A stretch of 64,000 bases of DNA, taken from Mycolicibacterium sediminis (lineage in GTDB: Bacteria; Actinomycetota; Actinomycetes; Mycobacteriales; Mycobacteriaceae). The notes under the pieces are model-generated. The model did no database searches. It worked only from the letters and a program-made list of their open reading frames with translations, and was not told the origin of the DNA. Each line of letters starts with the position of its first letter. The first letter of the stretch is position 1. The stretch is taken from positions 1,240,001 through 1,304,000 of the forward strand of contig NZ_AP022588.1 of assembly GCF_010731735.1 (NCBI RefSeq), given 5' to 3'. Positions 56,584-64,000 of the stretch are shown in pieces. The position numbers were made by a program, and so were the translations under genes.

Positions 56584-56921
56584 CGCCGGGCTTTCCGCAG
56601 CGCGTTCTTGAGTTCAGTGCCGAGCTGCGCCGAGGGCGCGGACGCGCTCCTGGGCAGGGCACGAATGACGAGCTGCTCCCCGGGCTCGAGATCCGGGATG
56701 ACGTCGCGGGCGACGTGGCGGAGTCGCCGGGACACCCGGTGCCTCACGACGGCGTTGCCGACGGACTTGGACACGACCAGACCGATCTTGGGCGACGTGG
56801 AGACGTCGTCGTGGATTCGAAGGTCGTGCACCACGAGGGTGGACTGCGCGGCGCGGACGCCACGACTGACGGTCGTCCCGAAGTCCACGGACCGCGTCAT
56901 CCGGAACTGAGCCGGAAGCAC
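56580..56921 (-). CDS. rnpA: Ribonuclease P protein component
   Basis: The protein subunit of RNase P, which matures tRNA 5' ends. The 113-residue protein shows the RNR motif equivalent [18 protein letters not shown] (about residues 55-75) and the N-terminal [23 protein letters not shown] 56921 is 21 bp after the rpmH stop. Length is normal for actinobacteria. Confidence 0.95.
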   Translation of the reverse strand: MLPAQFRMTRSVDFGTTVSRGVRAAQSTLVVHDLRIHDDVSTSPKIGLVVSKSVGNAVVRHRVSRRLRHVARDVIPDLEPGEQLVIRALPRSASAPSAQLGTELKNALRKARR

Positions 56922-56942
56922 CGCGTGTAGACCTGCGTCAGA

Positions 56943-57086
56943 TCACGCAGTGAGGGAACGACGACCCTTGCCGCGCCGCGCGGACACGATGGCCCGGCCG
57001 GCACGGGTGCGCATCCGCAGCCGGAAGCCGTGCACGCGTGCACGACGCCGGTTGTTCGGCTGGAACGTCCGCTTGCCCTTGGCCAC
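56943..57086 (-). CDS. rpmH: 50S ribosomal protein L34
   Basis: A 47-residue basic ribosomal protein. The translation is [20 protein letters not shown] followed by [14 protein letters not shown] and ending GRRSLTA, the mycobacterial L34. GTG start at 57086, TGA at 56943-56945. It is the first gene of the rpmH-rnpA-yidD-yidC-khpB-rsmG-parA-parB direction, diverging from dnaA. Confidence 0.96.
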   Translation of the reverse strand: MAKGKRTFQPNNRRRARVHGFRLRMRTRAGRAIVSARRGKGRRSLTA

Positions 57087-57213
57087 GGCTGTCACTCCTC
57101 AATACGTGTTACGGAGCCATACCCTTGCTGGTACGGACCGCTTGCTAGCCCCGGCGCGTGAAACCCCGAGGTTCCGGGTCGCAGCCGTGTCGCCGCGTTC
57201 GGGCGACTGTTCG

Positions 57214-57242
57214 AGGGTACTGACGAGATTTCCCTAGGTCAA
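57214..57242 (-). promoter_or_regulatory. Promoter of the rpmH operon
   Basis: On the minus strand TTGACC (57237-57242) and TACCCT (57214-57219) are separated by 17 bp, close to the housekeeping consensus. Transcription would start near 57207, about 120 nt before the rpmH GTG. Confidence 0.6.
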
Positions 57243-57349
57243 ACCACTGTCGTCCGGTGTGCGCGGCACCTCGTGAGTCACATTGTTCACCCCTGCTTCA
57301 CCCCCTTCCGGAGGTGCCGCAGAATGCCTCGGACAATGTTGCAGAACGG

Positions 57350-57378
57350 TTGGCACCCGCGAGGAAAACTGTTAGCTT
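57350..57378 (+). promoter_or_regulatory. Promoter of dnaA
   Basis: TTGGCA (57350-57355) and TAGCTT (57373-57378) are separated by 17 bp. This implies a dnaA leader of about 240 nt. The remainder of the 540-bp rpmH-dnaA gap holds the divergent rpmH promoter and the DnaA-box cluster at 57536-57568; nothing else was recognised. Confidence 0.6.
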
Positions 57379-57535
57379 CTGGCAGTGCCGTTTCGGAGAC
57401 GATCGGCGAAGGACACTGAAAGTACGACCCGAGGATGGCCCACCACCCGCGAGCCCACGGCCCGTCGACCACTGTGACGAGCTCGCAGACCACGTCCGTC
57501 CCACCAGATAGACATCGACACGACACCGCTGTCAG

Positions 57536-57568
57536 TTCTCCACAGACTGTGGATAACATTGTGGACAG
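57536..57568. promoter_or_regulatory. DnaA box cluster in the dnaA leader
   Basis: TTCTCCACA (57536-57544, one mismatch), TGTGGATAA (57548-57556, a perfect TTATCCACA on the minus strand) and TGTGGACAG (57560-57568, one mismatch) are packed in 33 bp between the dnaA promoter and its start codon. They suggest autorepression or an upstream part of the origin. Confidence 0.7.
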
Positions 57569-57626
57569 TTTTGGCATCGTCATATTCGGCCAGGTGCGCT
57601 GACTGGCCCCGAGGGGGAACGTCTCG

Positions 57627-59111
57627 TTGACCACGGACCCCGATCCACCGTTCGTCGCCGTCTGGGACGAGGTCGTCGCCGAGCTGAACGGTGACGCCTC
57701 CCCGGGAGACACCGGCAACGGGGTGGCCGCACTGTCGGTGCTCACCCCCCAGCAAAGAGCCTGGCTCAAGATGGTCAAGCCCCTGGTCATCACCGAGGGA
57801 TTTGCCCTGCTGTCCGTTCCCACCCCCTTCGTGCAGAACGAGATCGAACGGCACCTCCGCGAGCACATCGTCACGAGCCTGAGTCGCCGGCTGGGTCAGC
57901 GGGTGGAACTCGGCGTGCGCATCGCCGATCCGGAGCCGATCTCCGAGTCCGACTCCGACGATCACCCGTCGATGCCGGCACCCGACTCCGACGAGGTCGA
58001 CGAGGACGGCGAGGCGTTGGCCAGCGCCGAAGCCAGTTGGCCGAGCTACTTCAACCGCAAGCCGGCCGACCCCAGCGCCGACGTGAGCCTCAACCGGCGC
58101 TACACCTTCGAGACGTTCGTTATCGGCGCATCCAATCGCTTCGCCCACGCCGCCACGCTCGCGATCGCCGAGGCGCCGGCGCGCGCGTACAACCCGCTGT
58201 TCATCTGGGGCGAGTCCGGACTGGGGAAGACCCACCTCCTCCACGCGGCGGGCAACTACGCCCAGCGGCTGTTCCCCGGCATGCGGGTGAAGTACGTGAG
58301 CACCGAGGAGTTCACCAACGACTTCATCAACTCGCTGCGTGACGACCGGAAGGCGTCGTTCAAGCGGAGTTACCGCGACATCGACGTCCTGCTGGTCGAC
58401 GACATCCAGTTCATCGAAGGCAAGGAAGGCATCCAGGAGGAGTTCTTCCACACCTTCAACACACTGCACAACGCGAACAAGCAGATCGTGATCTCGTCCG
58501 ACCGGCCGCCGAAGCAGCTGGCGACCCTGGAGGACCGACTGCGGACCCGCTTCGAGTGGGGCCTTATCACCGACGTGCAGCCTCCCGAACTCGAGACCCG
58601 TATCGCGATCCTGCGCAAGAAGGCGCAGATGGACCGCCTTGACGTGCCGGGCGACGTGCTGGAGCTCATCGCCAGCAGCATCGAGCGCAACATCCGCGAA
58701 CTCGAGGGCGCCCTGATCCGCGTCACCGCCTTCGCGTCGCTCAACAAGACCACGATCGACAAGTCGCTCGCCGAGATCGTCCTGCGTGATCTGATCTCCG
58801 ACTCCAGCACCATGCAGATCAGTACCGCGACGATCATGGCGACCACTGCGGACTACTTCCAGATCACGGTCGAGGAGCTCCGCGGCCCCGGCAAGACCCG
58901 CGCCCTGGCGCAGTCCCGCCAGATCGCGATGTACCTCTGCCGCGAGCTCACCGACCTGTCCCTGCCGAAGATCGGGCAGGCGTTCGGACGCGACCACACC
59001 ACTGTCATGTACGCCGAGAAGAAGATTCGCGGTGAGATGGCCGAGCGTCGTGAGGTGTTCGACCACGTCTCGGAGCTGACCACGCGGATCCGCCAGCGCT
59101 CCAAGCGCTGA
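57627..59111 (+). CDS. dnaA: Chromosomal replication initiator DnaA
   Basis: DnaA binds DnaA boxes and opens oriC. The 494-residue protein has domain I (1-90), an acidic linker (about 105-135, [20 protein letters not shown]), an AAA+ domain with Walker [11 protein letters not shown] (about 195) and Walker [10 protein letters not shown] (about 255), and a domain IV helix-turn-helix with [14 protein letters not shown] near 453. The start is TTG 57627 with GAGGGGGAA upstream. The linker is shorter than in M. tuberculosis (507 aa). Confidence 0.97.
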   Translation: MTTDPDPPFVAVWDEVVAELNGDASPGDTGNGVAALSVLTPQQRAWLKMVKPLVITEGFALLSVPTPFVQNEIERHLREHIVTSLSRRLGQRVELGVRIADPEPISESDSDDHPSMPAPDSDEVDEDGEALASAEASWPSYFNRKPADPSADVSLNRRYTFETFVIGASNRFAHAATLAIAEAPARAYNPLFIWGESGLGKTHLLHAAGNYAQRLFPGMRVKYVSTEEFTNDFINSLRDDRKASFKRSYRDIDVLLVDDIQFIEGKEGIQEEFFHTFNTLHNANKQIVISSDRPPKQLATLEDRLRTRFEWGLITDVQPPELETRIAILRKKAQMDRLDVPGDVLELIASSIERNIRELEGALIRVTAFASLNKTTIDKSLAEIVLRDLISDSSTMQISTATIMATTADYFQITVEELRGPGKTRALAQSRQIAMYLCRELTDLSLPKIGQAFGRDHTTVMYAEKKIRGEMAERREVFDHVSELTTRIRQRSKR

Positions 59112-59783
59112 CCGTCCCCAGAACCACCGTCCGGACTTCGTCGCGCCCGCCTCGAGCACCGGTCGTCGTCCCAATTGTCGACCCGTGCGCGCCACCAGGC
59201 TGAAACCCATGCCACGACTGGCCACTCGGCGGGATCCACCGTCGGCGTGTCGTTTCGGCGACACGCCATCATTCGCGACGTGGCGCCGTCACGCGTAGAA
59301 CAACTTCCGCACCGTCGGCACCAGCCGTCACAGGTCGACCTCGTGGACCGACCTGTGCACAGCCGTGGGGTAACCCACCCCCCGAACGTCGGCGCGGTGT
59401 ACCCAGCGCCCGTCATCCACAAACCACTCGACACCGCCCGAAATCCCTGCACGAGCAGTGCACACCCACGCACCGCGTCCGACCTGCCGATAGGCGGCGT
59501 CATCCACAGAGTGCACAGGCCCTATTACTGTTACTCATTTATCTTCCTAGTTCTCTTCTAGAACAAAGGGCTTGGGGACATCGCGTTCACACCGCCCCAC
59601 GCACCCCCCGATCCGGGGGTCCGACCGACCGCGCGGATTGGCTTTCAAGTTCGGGTGGAAGCCTCTACGGTGAGTCTTCGACGGTCGGTAGGCTCAACAC
59701 ACCGCAGCGTCAGGATGGATCGCGAGAGCATCGCCGAATTCGCTGCTCAGCGCTTGTTGTGTGGGTTTCAGCGAAGGGACGCT
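59112..59783. other. oriC: oriC, dnaA-dnaN intergenic region with DnaA boxes and AT-rich DUE
   Basis: This 672-bp gene-free region between dnaA and dnaN has the expected mycobacterial origin layout. TCATCCACA boxes (one mismatch to TTATCCACA) lie at 59413-59421 and 59500-59508. Weaker box-like sites include the palindrome CTGTGCACAG (59353-59362) and TTGTCGACC (about 59175). An AT-rich segment (59522-59570, CTATTACTGTTACTCATTTA) lies directly after the second strong box, the likely unwinding element. A TAGGCT hexamer near 59690 may be the dnaN promoter -10. No gene is evident. Confidence 0.85.
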
Positions 59784-60983
59784 ATGGACGTGGCGACGAC
59801 GACTGCGGGTCTAACGGACTTGAAGTTCCGCCTGGTGCGCGAGGACTTCGCCGATGCCGTGGCGTGGGTCGCACGGATCCTGCCGACGCGGCCGACGGTC
59901 CCGGTGCTGTCCGGCGTGCTGCTGACCGGAACCGACGAGGGTCTGACCATCTCCGGGTACGACTACGAGGTGTCCGCCGAGGTGCGCGTCGCCGCCGAGA
60001 TCGCCTCTCCCGGGAGCGTTCTGGTGTCCGGGCGCCTGCTGTCCGACATCACCCGGTCGCTGCCGGCCAAGCCGGTCGACGTCAGCGTCGAAGGCACCCG
60101 GGTGGCGTTGAGCTGCGGCAGTGCCCGCTTCTCGCTGCCGACGATGGCCGTGGAGGACTACCCGACGCTGCCGTCGCTGCCCGAGGAGACCGGCGTCGTC
60201 CCGTCCGACGTGTTCTCCCAGGCCATCAGCCAGGTCGCGATCGCCGCCGGCCGCGACGACACGCTGCCGATGTTGACCGGCATCCGGGTCGAGATCTCCG
60301 GTGACAAGGTCGTTTTGGCCGCCACGGACCGATTCCGCCTCGCCGTCCGCGAACTGACCTGGTCGACGCCGTCCGCCGACATCGAGGCGGCCGTCCTGGT
60401 GCCGGCGAAGACACTGTCGGAGGCGGCGAAGGCCGGTTCCGACGGCGCCGACGTGCGGCTGTCCCTGGGATCCGGCGAGTCCGTCGGCAAGGAGGGACTG
60501 CTCGGCATCCGCAGCAACGGCAAGCGGACCACCAGTCGCCTGCTCGACGCGGAGTTCCCCAAGTTCCGCCAGCTGCTGCCGTCCGAGCACACCGCGATCG
60601 CGACCATCGCCGTCGCCGAACTCACCGAGGCCATCAAGCGCGTCGCGCTGGTCGCCGACCGTGGTGCCCAGGTGCGCATGGAGTTCGACAGCGACGTGCT
60701 GCGTCTGTCGGCCGGTGCGGAGGACGTCGGTCGCGCCGAGGAGGATCTGCCCGTCGAGTTCTCCGGCGACCCGCTGACCATCGCCTTCAACCCGACCTAC
60801 CTCACCGATGGACTGGGGTCGTTGCATTCGGAGAAGGTGACGTTCGGCTTCACGACACCCAGTCGCCCCGCGGTATTGCGGCCCGCGGGAGATGATGGAG
60901 GGCACGCGGGCTCCAGCGGACCGTTCCCCGCTGGCCAGACCGATTACGTCTATCTGTTGATGCCGGTGCGCCTACCAGGCTGA
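59784..60983 (+). CDS. dnaN: DNA polymerase III beta sliding clamp
   Basis: The ring-shaped processivity clamp. The 399-residue protein contains three clamp repeats; conserved features include [54 protein letters not shown], and the C-terminal [12 protein letters not shown], the hydrophobic pocket end that binds clamp-interacting proteins. ATG 59784 follows GAAGGGACGCT. It is downstream of oriC and upstream of gnd. Confidence 0.97.
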   Translation: MDVATTTAGLTDLKFRLVREDFADAVAWVARILPTRPTVPVLSGVLLTGTDEGLTISGYDYEVSAEVRVAAEIASPGSVLVSGRLLSDITRSLPAKPVDVSVEGTRVALSCGSARFSLPTMAVEDYPTLPSLPEETGVVPSDVFSQAISQVAIAAGRDDTLPMLTGIRVEISGDKVVLAATDRFRLAVRELTWSTPSADIEAAVLVPAKTLSEAAKAGSDGADVRLSLGSGESVGKEGLLGIRSNGKRTTSRLLDAEFPKFRQLLPSEHTAIATIAVAELTEAIKRVALVADRGAQVRMEFDSDVLRLSAGAEDVGRAEEDLPVEFSGDPLTIAFNPTYLTDGLGSLHSEKVTFGFTTPSRPAVLRPAGDDGGHAGSSGPFPAGQTDYVYLLMPVRLPG

Positions 60984-61008
60984 CCGGCCGGAGTTCAGGA
61001 GAGCGCAT

Positions 61009-61902
61009 ATGCAACTGGGGTTGGTCGGGCTCGGCAAGATGGGCTTCAACATGCGCGAGCGCCTGCGCGAGGGCGGGCACGAGGTGATCGGCTTCGACCC
61101 ACGTCCGGAGGTCACCGACGTCCCGACGCTGGACGCCCTCGCCGAGGCTCTCGAGGCACCACGCATCGTGTGGGTCATGGTGCCGTCGGGCGAGATCACG
61201 CGCACCACGATCGTCTCGCTGTCGGAGGTCCTGTCCCCCGGCGATCTGGTGATCGACGGCGGGAACTCGCGCTACACCGAGGACGGTCCGCACGCGAAGT
61301 TGTTGGACGAGAAGGGGATCGGCTTCATCGATGCCGGTGTGTCCGGTGGCATCTGGGGCCTCGCCGAGGGGTACGGCCTGATGGTGGGCGGCTCGGACGA
61401 GAACATCGAGCGCGCGATGCCCATCTTCGACACCTTGCGGCCGCCCGGTCCGAAGGAGGACGGCTTCGTCCACGCCGGCGAGGTGGGTGCGGGGCACTTC
61501 ACGAAGATGGTGCACAACGGCGTCGAGTACGCGTTGATGACGGCCTATGCCGAGGGCTACGAGATGCTCTCCGCCGAGCCGCTGGTGAAGAGTCCCCAGC
61601 AGGTGTACCAGGCGTGGACCAACGGCACGGTCGTCCGCTCGTGGCTGCAGCAGCTGCTGGCCAAGGCGCTCAAGGAGGATCCGAAGCTGGCCGAGATCAG
61701 CGGCTACACCGACGACTCCGGCGAGGGCCGCTGGACCGTCGAGGAGGCCATCCGGCTCAAGGTGCCGGTGCCGAGCATCGCCGCCTCGCTCTTCGCGCGC
61801 TTCCTGTCGCGTCAGGACGATTCGCCGACGATGAAAGCCGTTGCGGCTCTTCGTAATCAGTTCGGTGGACACGCCGTCAAGAGGATCAGCGAGTCGGGGT
61901 GA
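61009..61902 (+). CDS. gnd: 6-phosphogluconate dehydrogenase (short type)
   Basis: Oxidatively decarboxylates 6-phosphogluconate to ribulose 5-phosphate. The 297-residue protein is the short YqeC-type with motif GLVGLGKMGFNMRERL (dinucleotide binding), DGGNSRYTED, FIDAGVSGGIWGLAEGYGLM, and the catalytic Lys in HFTKMVHNGVEYA. Long E. coli-type enzymes have about 470 residues. It lies 25 bp after dnaN with GGAGAGCG as Shine-Dalgarno, an arrangement characteristic of rapid-growing mycobacteria. Confidence 0.95.
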   Translation: MQLGLVGLGKMGFNMRERLREGGHEVIGFDPRPEVTDVPTLDALAEALEAPRIVWVMVPSGEITRTTIVSLSEVLSPGDLVIDGGNSRYTEDGPHAKLLDEKGIGFIDAGVSGGIWGLAEGYGLMVGGSDENIERAMPIFDTLRPPGPKEDGFVHAGEVGAGHFTKMVHNGVEYALMTAYAEGYEMLSAEPLVKSPQQVYQAWTNGTVVRSWLQQLLAKALKEDPKLAEISGYTDDSGEGRWTVEEAIRLKVPVPSIAASLFARFLSRQDDSPTMKAVAALRNQFGGHAVKRISESG

Positions 61903-61943
61903 CCTGCACGCCCGCAGCGCGACGTCCGTGGGTTCGGTACTAG

Positions 61944-63104
61944 TTGTACGTCCGGCGCGTCGTCTTGAACGACTTCAGGTCCTGGCAGCGGGTCGATTTG
62001 GATCTCGAGCCGGGTCGGACCGTGTTCGTCGGGCCGAACGGGTTCGGCAAGACCAACATCGTTGAGGCGCTGTGGTATTCGGCCACCCTGGGTTCCCACC
62101 GGGTGGGATCCGACGCACCGCTGATCCGCGAGGGCGCCGAGCGCGCCGTCGTGTCGACGATCGTCGTCAACGAGGGTCGCGAGCTCGCGATCGACCTGGA
62201 GATCACCGCGGGTCGTGCGAACAAGGCGCGGCTGAACCGCTCCCCCGTGCGCAGCGCCCGGGAGATCCTCGGGGCGCTGCGCGCCGTGCTGTTCGCCCCC
62301 GAGGACCTCGCGCTCGTGCGTGGCGATCCGAGCGAGAGACGGCGCTACCTCGACGAACTCGCGACCACGCGACGCCCGTCGATCGCGGGGGTCCGCGCGG
62401 ACTACGACAAGGTGGTCCGGCAGCGCACGGCGCTGTTGAAGTCGTCGTCGGGCGCGCGCTACCGCGGTGACACCAGCGCGTTGGAGACCCTTGACGTGTG
62501 GGACGGTCACCTCGCCGTCTACGGCGCACAACTGATCGCCGCGCGGGTCAACCTGGTGACCCAGCTCGGACCCGAGGTGGCCAAGGCGTACCAGCTCCTG
62601 GCGCCGGCGTCACGGCCGGCGTCGGTGCGCTATCGCAGCGGCGTGGAGATGGTCGAGGCCGAGGCGGCCGCGGGCACCGTCGACGTCGACCTCTACGAGG
62701 CTGCCCTGCTCGCGGAGTTGTCCCGAAGGCGCTCTGCGGAATTGGAGCGCGGGGTGTGCCTCGTCGGACCACACCGCGATGATCTGGAGTTGCGGCTCGG
62801 CGACCAGCCGGCGAAGGGCTTCGCGAGCCATGGGGAGTCGTGGTCGATGGCACTGTCGCTGCGGCTGGCCGCCTACGAACTGCTGCGCAACGAGGGAAGT
62901 GATCCGGTGCTACTGCTCGACGACGTGTTCGCCGAACTCGACGAGGCGAGGCGCCGCGCGCTGGTCGGTGTCGCGTCGTCCGCAGAACAGGTGCTCGTCA
63001 CCGCTGCGGTGCACGACGACATCCCGGCGGACTGGGATGCCCGCCGCATCCAGATCGGGATGCGGGACGACGAGGAGGGCCGGATGTCGGCGGTGACGTC
63101 ATGA
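61944..63104 (+). CDS. recF: DNA replication and repair protein RecF
   Basis: A 386-residue SMC-like ATPase that loads RecA at gaps. Walker [10 protein letters not shown] is at about residue 30, a signature region in [20 protein letters not shown] near 295, and Walker [20 protein letters not shown] near 325. The TTG start at 61944 encodes the family beginning [14 protein letters not shown]; no better start is upstream. Its stop overlaps the next gene by 4 nt. Confidence 0.96.
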   Translation: MYVRRVVLNDFRSWQRVDLDLEPGRTVFVGPNGFGKTNIVEALWYSATLGSHRVGSDAPLIREGAERAVVSTIVVNEGRELAIDLEITAGRANKARLNRSPVRSAREILGALRAVLFAPEDLALVRGDPSERRRYLDELATTRRPSIAGVRADYDKVVRQRTALLKSSSGARYRGDTSALETLDVWDGHLAVYGAQLIAARVNLVTQLGPEVAKAYQLLAPASRPASVRYRSGVEMVEAEAAAGTVDVDLYEAALLAELSRRRSAELERGVCLVGPHRDDLELRLGDQPAKGFASHGESWSMALSLRLAAYELLRNEGSDPVLLLDDVFAELDEARRRALVGVASSAEQVLVTAAVHDDIPADWDARRIQIGMRDDEEGRMSAVTS

Positions 63105-63676
63105 CCGACGAGGACGCGGCCGAGGATCGGTCGGGGCCGCCGGCCCATCTCGCGCACCTGTCCGGGATGGACCTGGTGCGTCGCACCCTGGAGGAGGCGC
63201 GCGGCGCGGCGAAGAGCCAGGGCAAGGACGTCGGTCGCGGCGGTGTCGGACGCAGTGCTTCCCCGCGCCGGGTGGCCGGTCGCGGTGGGCGCCGGTCGTG
63301 GTCGGGACCGGGTCCGGACAGCCGCGATCCGCAGACCCTCGGTTCGGCGACGTCGGACCTCGCGCGCCGGCGCGGTTGGACCACCCGGGTGGCTGAGGGG
63401 TCCGTGCTGGGTCAGTGGCCGTCGGTGGTCGGTGACCAGATCGCCGCACATGCCGCACCGAAGTCCCTGCAGGACGGGGTCCTGGTCGTGGAGGCGGAGT
63501 CGACGGCGTGGGCGACCCAGCTGCGCATGGTGCAGTCCCAGCTGCTCGCGAAGATCGCGGCGGCCGTCGGCGACGGCGTGGTGACGACGTTGAAGATCGT
63601 CGGCCCGACCGCCCCCTCCTGGCGACACGGGAAGTACCACATCGCCGGCCGCGGACCCCGCGACACGTACGGGTAG
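63101..63676 (+). CDS. DUF721 (DciA-like) protein, Rv0004-like
   Basis: A 191-residue DUF721 protein. The N-terminal half is disordered and Arg/Gly-rich; the conserved domain is about residues 90-165 ([50 protein letters not shown]). DUF721 proteins include DciA, which helps load the replicative helicase. ATG 63101 overlaps recF (ATGA), as in all mycobacteria. Confidence 0.92.
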   Translation: MTDEDAAEDRSGPPAHLAHLSGMDLVRRTLEEARGAAKSQGKDVGRGGVGRSASPRRVAGRGGRRSWSGPGPDSRDPQTLGSATSDLARRRGWTTRVAEGSVLGQWPSVVGDQIAAHAAPKSLQDGVLVVEAESTAWATQLRMVQSQLLAKIAAAVGDGVVTTLKIVGPTAPSWRHGKYHIAGRGPRDTYG

Positions 63677-63829
63677 AGCGCCTCGGCGGTCAGCGCCTCA
63701 GCGCCGCGAGATCCTCGAAAGACGGCCCCTCGGGCGTCGGGACGCGAATCTGGTCGAGAAATTCCGCGCAGGGCGTGAATAGGTATCGGAAAACGTCGCC
63801 TGAGAGTCAGTCCTGACGGCTGTTGACGG

Positions 63830-63835
63830 TAGACT
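63830..63835 (+). promoter_or_regulatory. -10 element of gyrB
   Basis: TAGACT with a TTGACGG stretch just before it lies 75 bp upstream of the gyrB GTG. Between them is a short hairpin (AGGGGCTTCAACCCCT, 63852-63867) and an AAGGAGA Shine-Dalgarno (63893-63899). No -35 at standard spacing was convincing. Confidence 0.4.
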
Positions 63836-63909
63836 GGCGGGGAGATCCGCGAGGGGCTTCAACCCCTTAGTCGCCGATCCCCCGAAAAGACCAAGGAGAC
63901 GCGTTCCAC

Positions 63910-64000
63910 GTGGCTGCCCAGAAGAAGACCGAACCGAAGGAATATGGCGCGTCCGCCATCACGATTCTGGAGGGTTTGGAGGCCGTTCGCAAACGTCCGG
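63910..64000 (+). CDS. gyrB: DNA gyrase subunit B, first 30 residues
   Basis: The first 30 residues [20 protein letters not shown]...[11 protein letters not shown] are the N-terminal strap and start of the ATPase domain of mycobacterial GyrB; the rest lies beyond the right edge. GTG 63910 with AAGGAGA at 63893-63899. GyrB supercoils DNA with GyrA and is the target of novobiocin-type drugs. Confidence 0.96.
   Translation, partial: MAAQKKTEPKEYGASAITILEGLEAVRKRP

Noticed and set aside
63823..63835. TTGACG at 63823 as -35 for gyrB TAGACT
   Set aside because: Only 1 bp separates the two hexamers, so they cannot be a -35/-10 pair.

Overview
The window is a GC-rich, densely packed chromosomal segment around the replication origin of a rapidly growing mycobacterium (Mycolicibacterium type). 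The evidence is mycobacterial gene content (ponA1, mtc28-like antigen, ino1, the MurJ/pseudokinase fusion, cwlM), frequent GTG/TTG starts, several apparently leaderless genes, the block rnpA-rpmH-dnaA-oriC-dnaN-gnd-recF-DUF721-gyrB, and two perfect parS sites. Having gnd between dnaN and recF matches the arrangement known from M. smegmatis and not that of M. tuberculosis. Species cannot be fixed by reading alone. Comparisons to Rv numbers are from memory of the M. tuberculosis map.

Layout. (1) 1-37673 is a backbone that in M. tuberculosis runs Rv0054 back to Rv0036c: ssb, rpsF, a GT87-like membrane mannosyltransferase, ponA1, a DUF5318 protein, a DUF1707 protein, a PadR regulator, ino1, an alpha/beta hydrolase, an LLM oxidoreductase, GntR and MarR regulators, leuS, mtc28-like, a small membrane protein, YqgE/AlgH, an MFS permease and a TIGR03084 protein. 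Non-backbone genes interrupt it: an Eis-like acetyltransferase, a tiny Pro/Glu protein plus a PhoX-type phosphatase with candidate Pho boxes, an amino-acid ABC transporter, and an accessory block at 17.9-26.5 kb followed by glucosylglycerate hydrolase, an SDR and an amidase. (2) At 37670 the backbone switches to the Rv3906c-Rv3922c order: a DxDGDG-repeat protein, pcnA, mutT4, a DUF6049 protein, murJ-pseudokinase, sigM, a very short membrane protein where the anti-SigM gene should be, trxB, trxA, cwlM, an Rv3916c-like protein, parB, parA, rsmG, khpB/jag, yidC, yidD, rnpA, rpmH. (3) 57.1-64.0 kb holds the dnaA promoter and DnaA boxes, dnaA, oriC, dnaN, gnd, recF, a DUF721 protein and the start of gyrB.

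How the genes work together. The right half is a housekeeping hub: initiation (DnaA/oriC/DnaN/RecF/GyrB), origin segregation (ParA/ParB/parS), membrane protein insertion and tRNA processing (RnpA/YidD/YidC/KhpB), cell-wall precursor export and control (MurJ, CwlM), and redox or envelope stress (SigM, TrxB/TrxA). The left half adds peptidoglycan synthesis (PonA1), inositol synthesis (Ino1) and translation.

The most distinctive part is 17.9-26.5 kb. A PucR-type regulator is followed by a same-strand set: class II aldolase, MHS-type transporter, a 1155-residue fused 2-oxoacid:ferredoxin oxidoreductase and an acyl-CoA dehydrogenase. It reads as a self-contained catabolic module for an unidentified substrate. 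Other points of interest are a reduced anti-SigM locus, a phoX leader with Pho-box-like repeats and a perfect hairpin, a dispersed nested inverted repeat, and a possible internal start separating the MurJ and pseudokinase halves.
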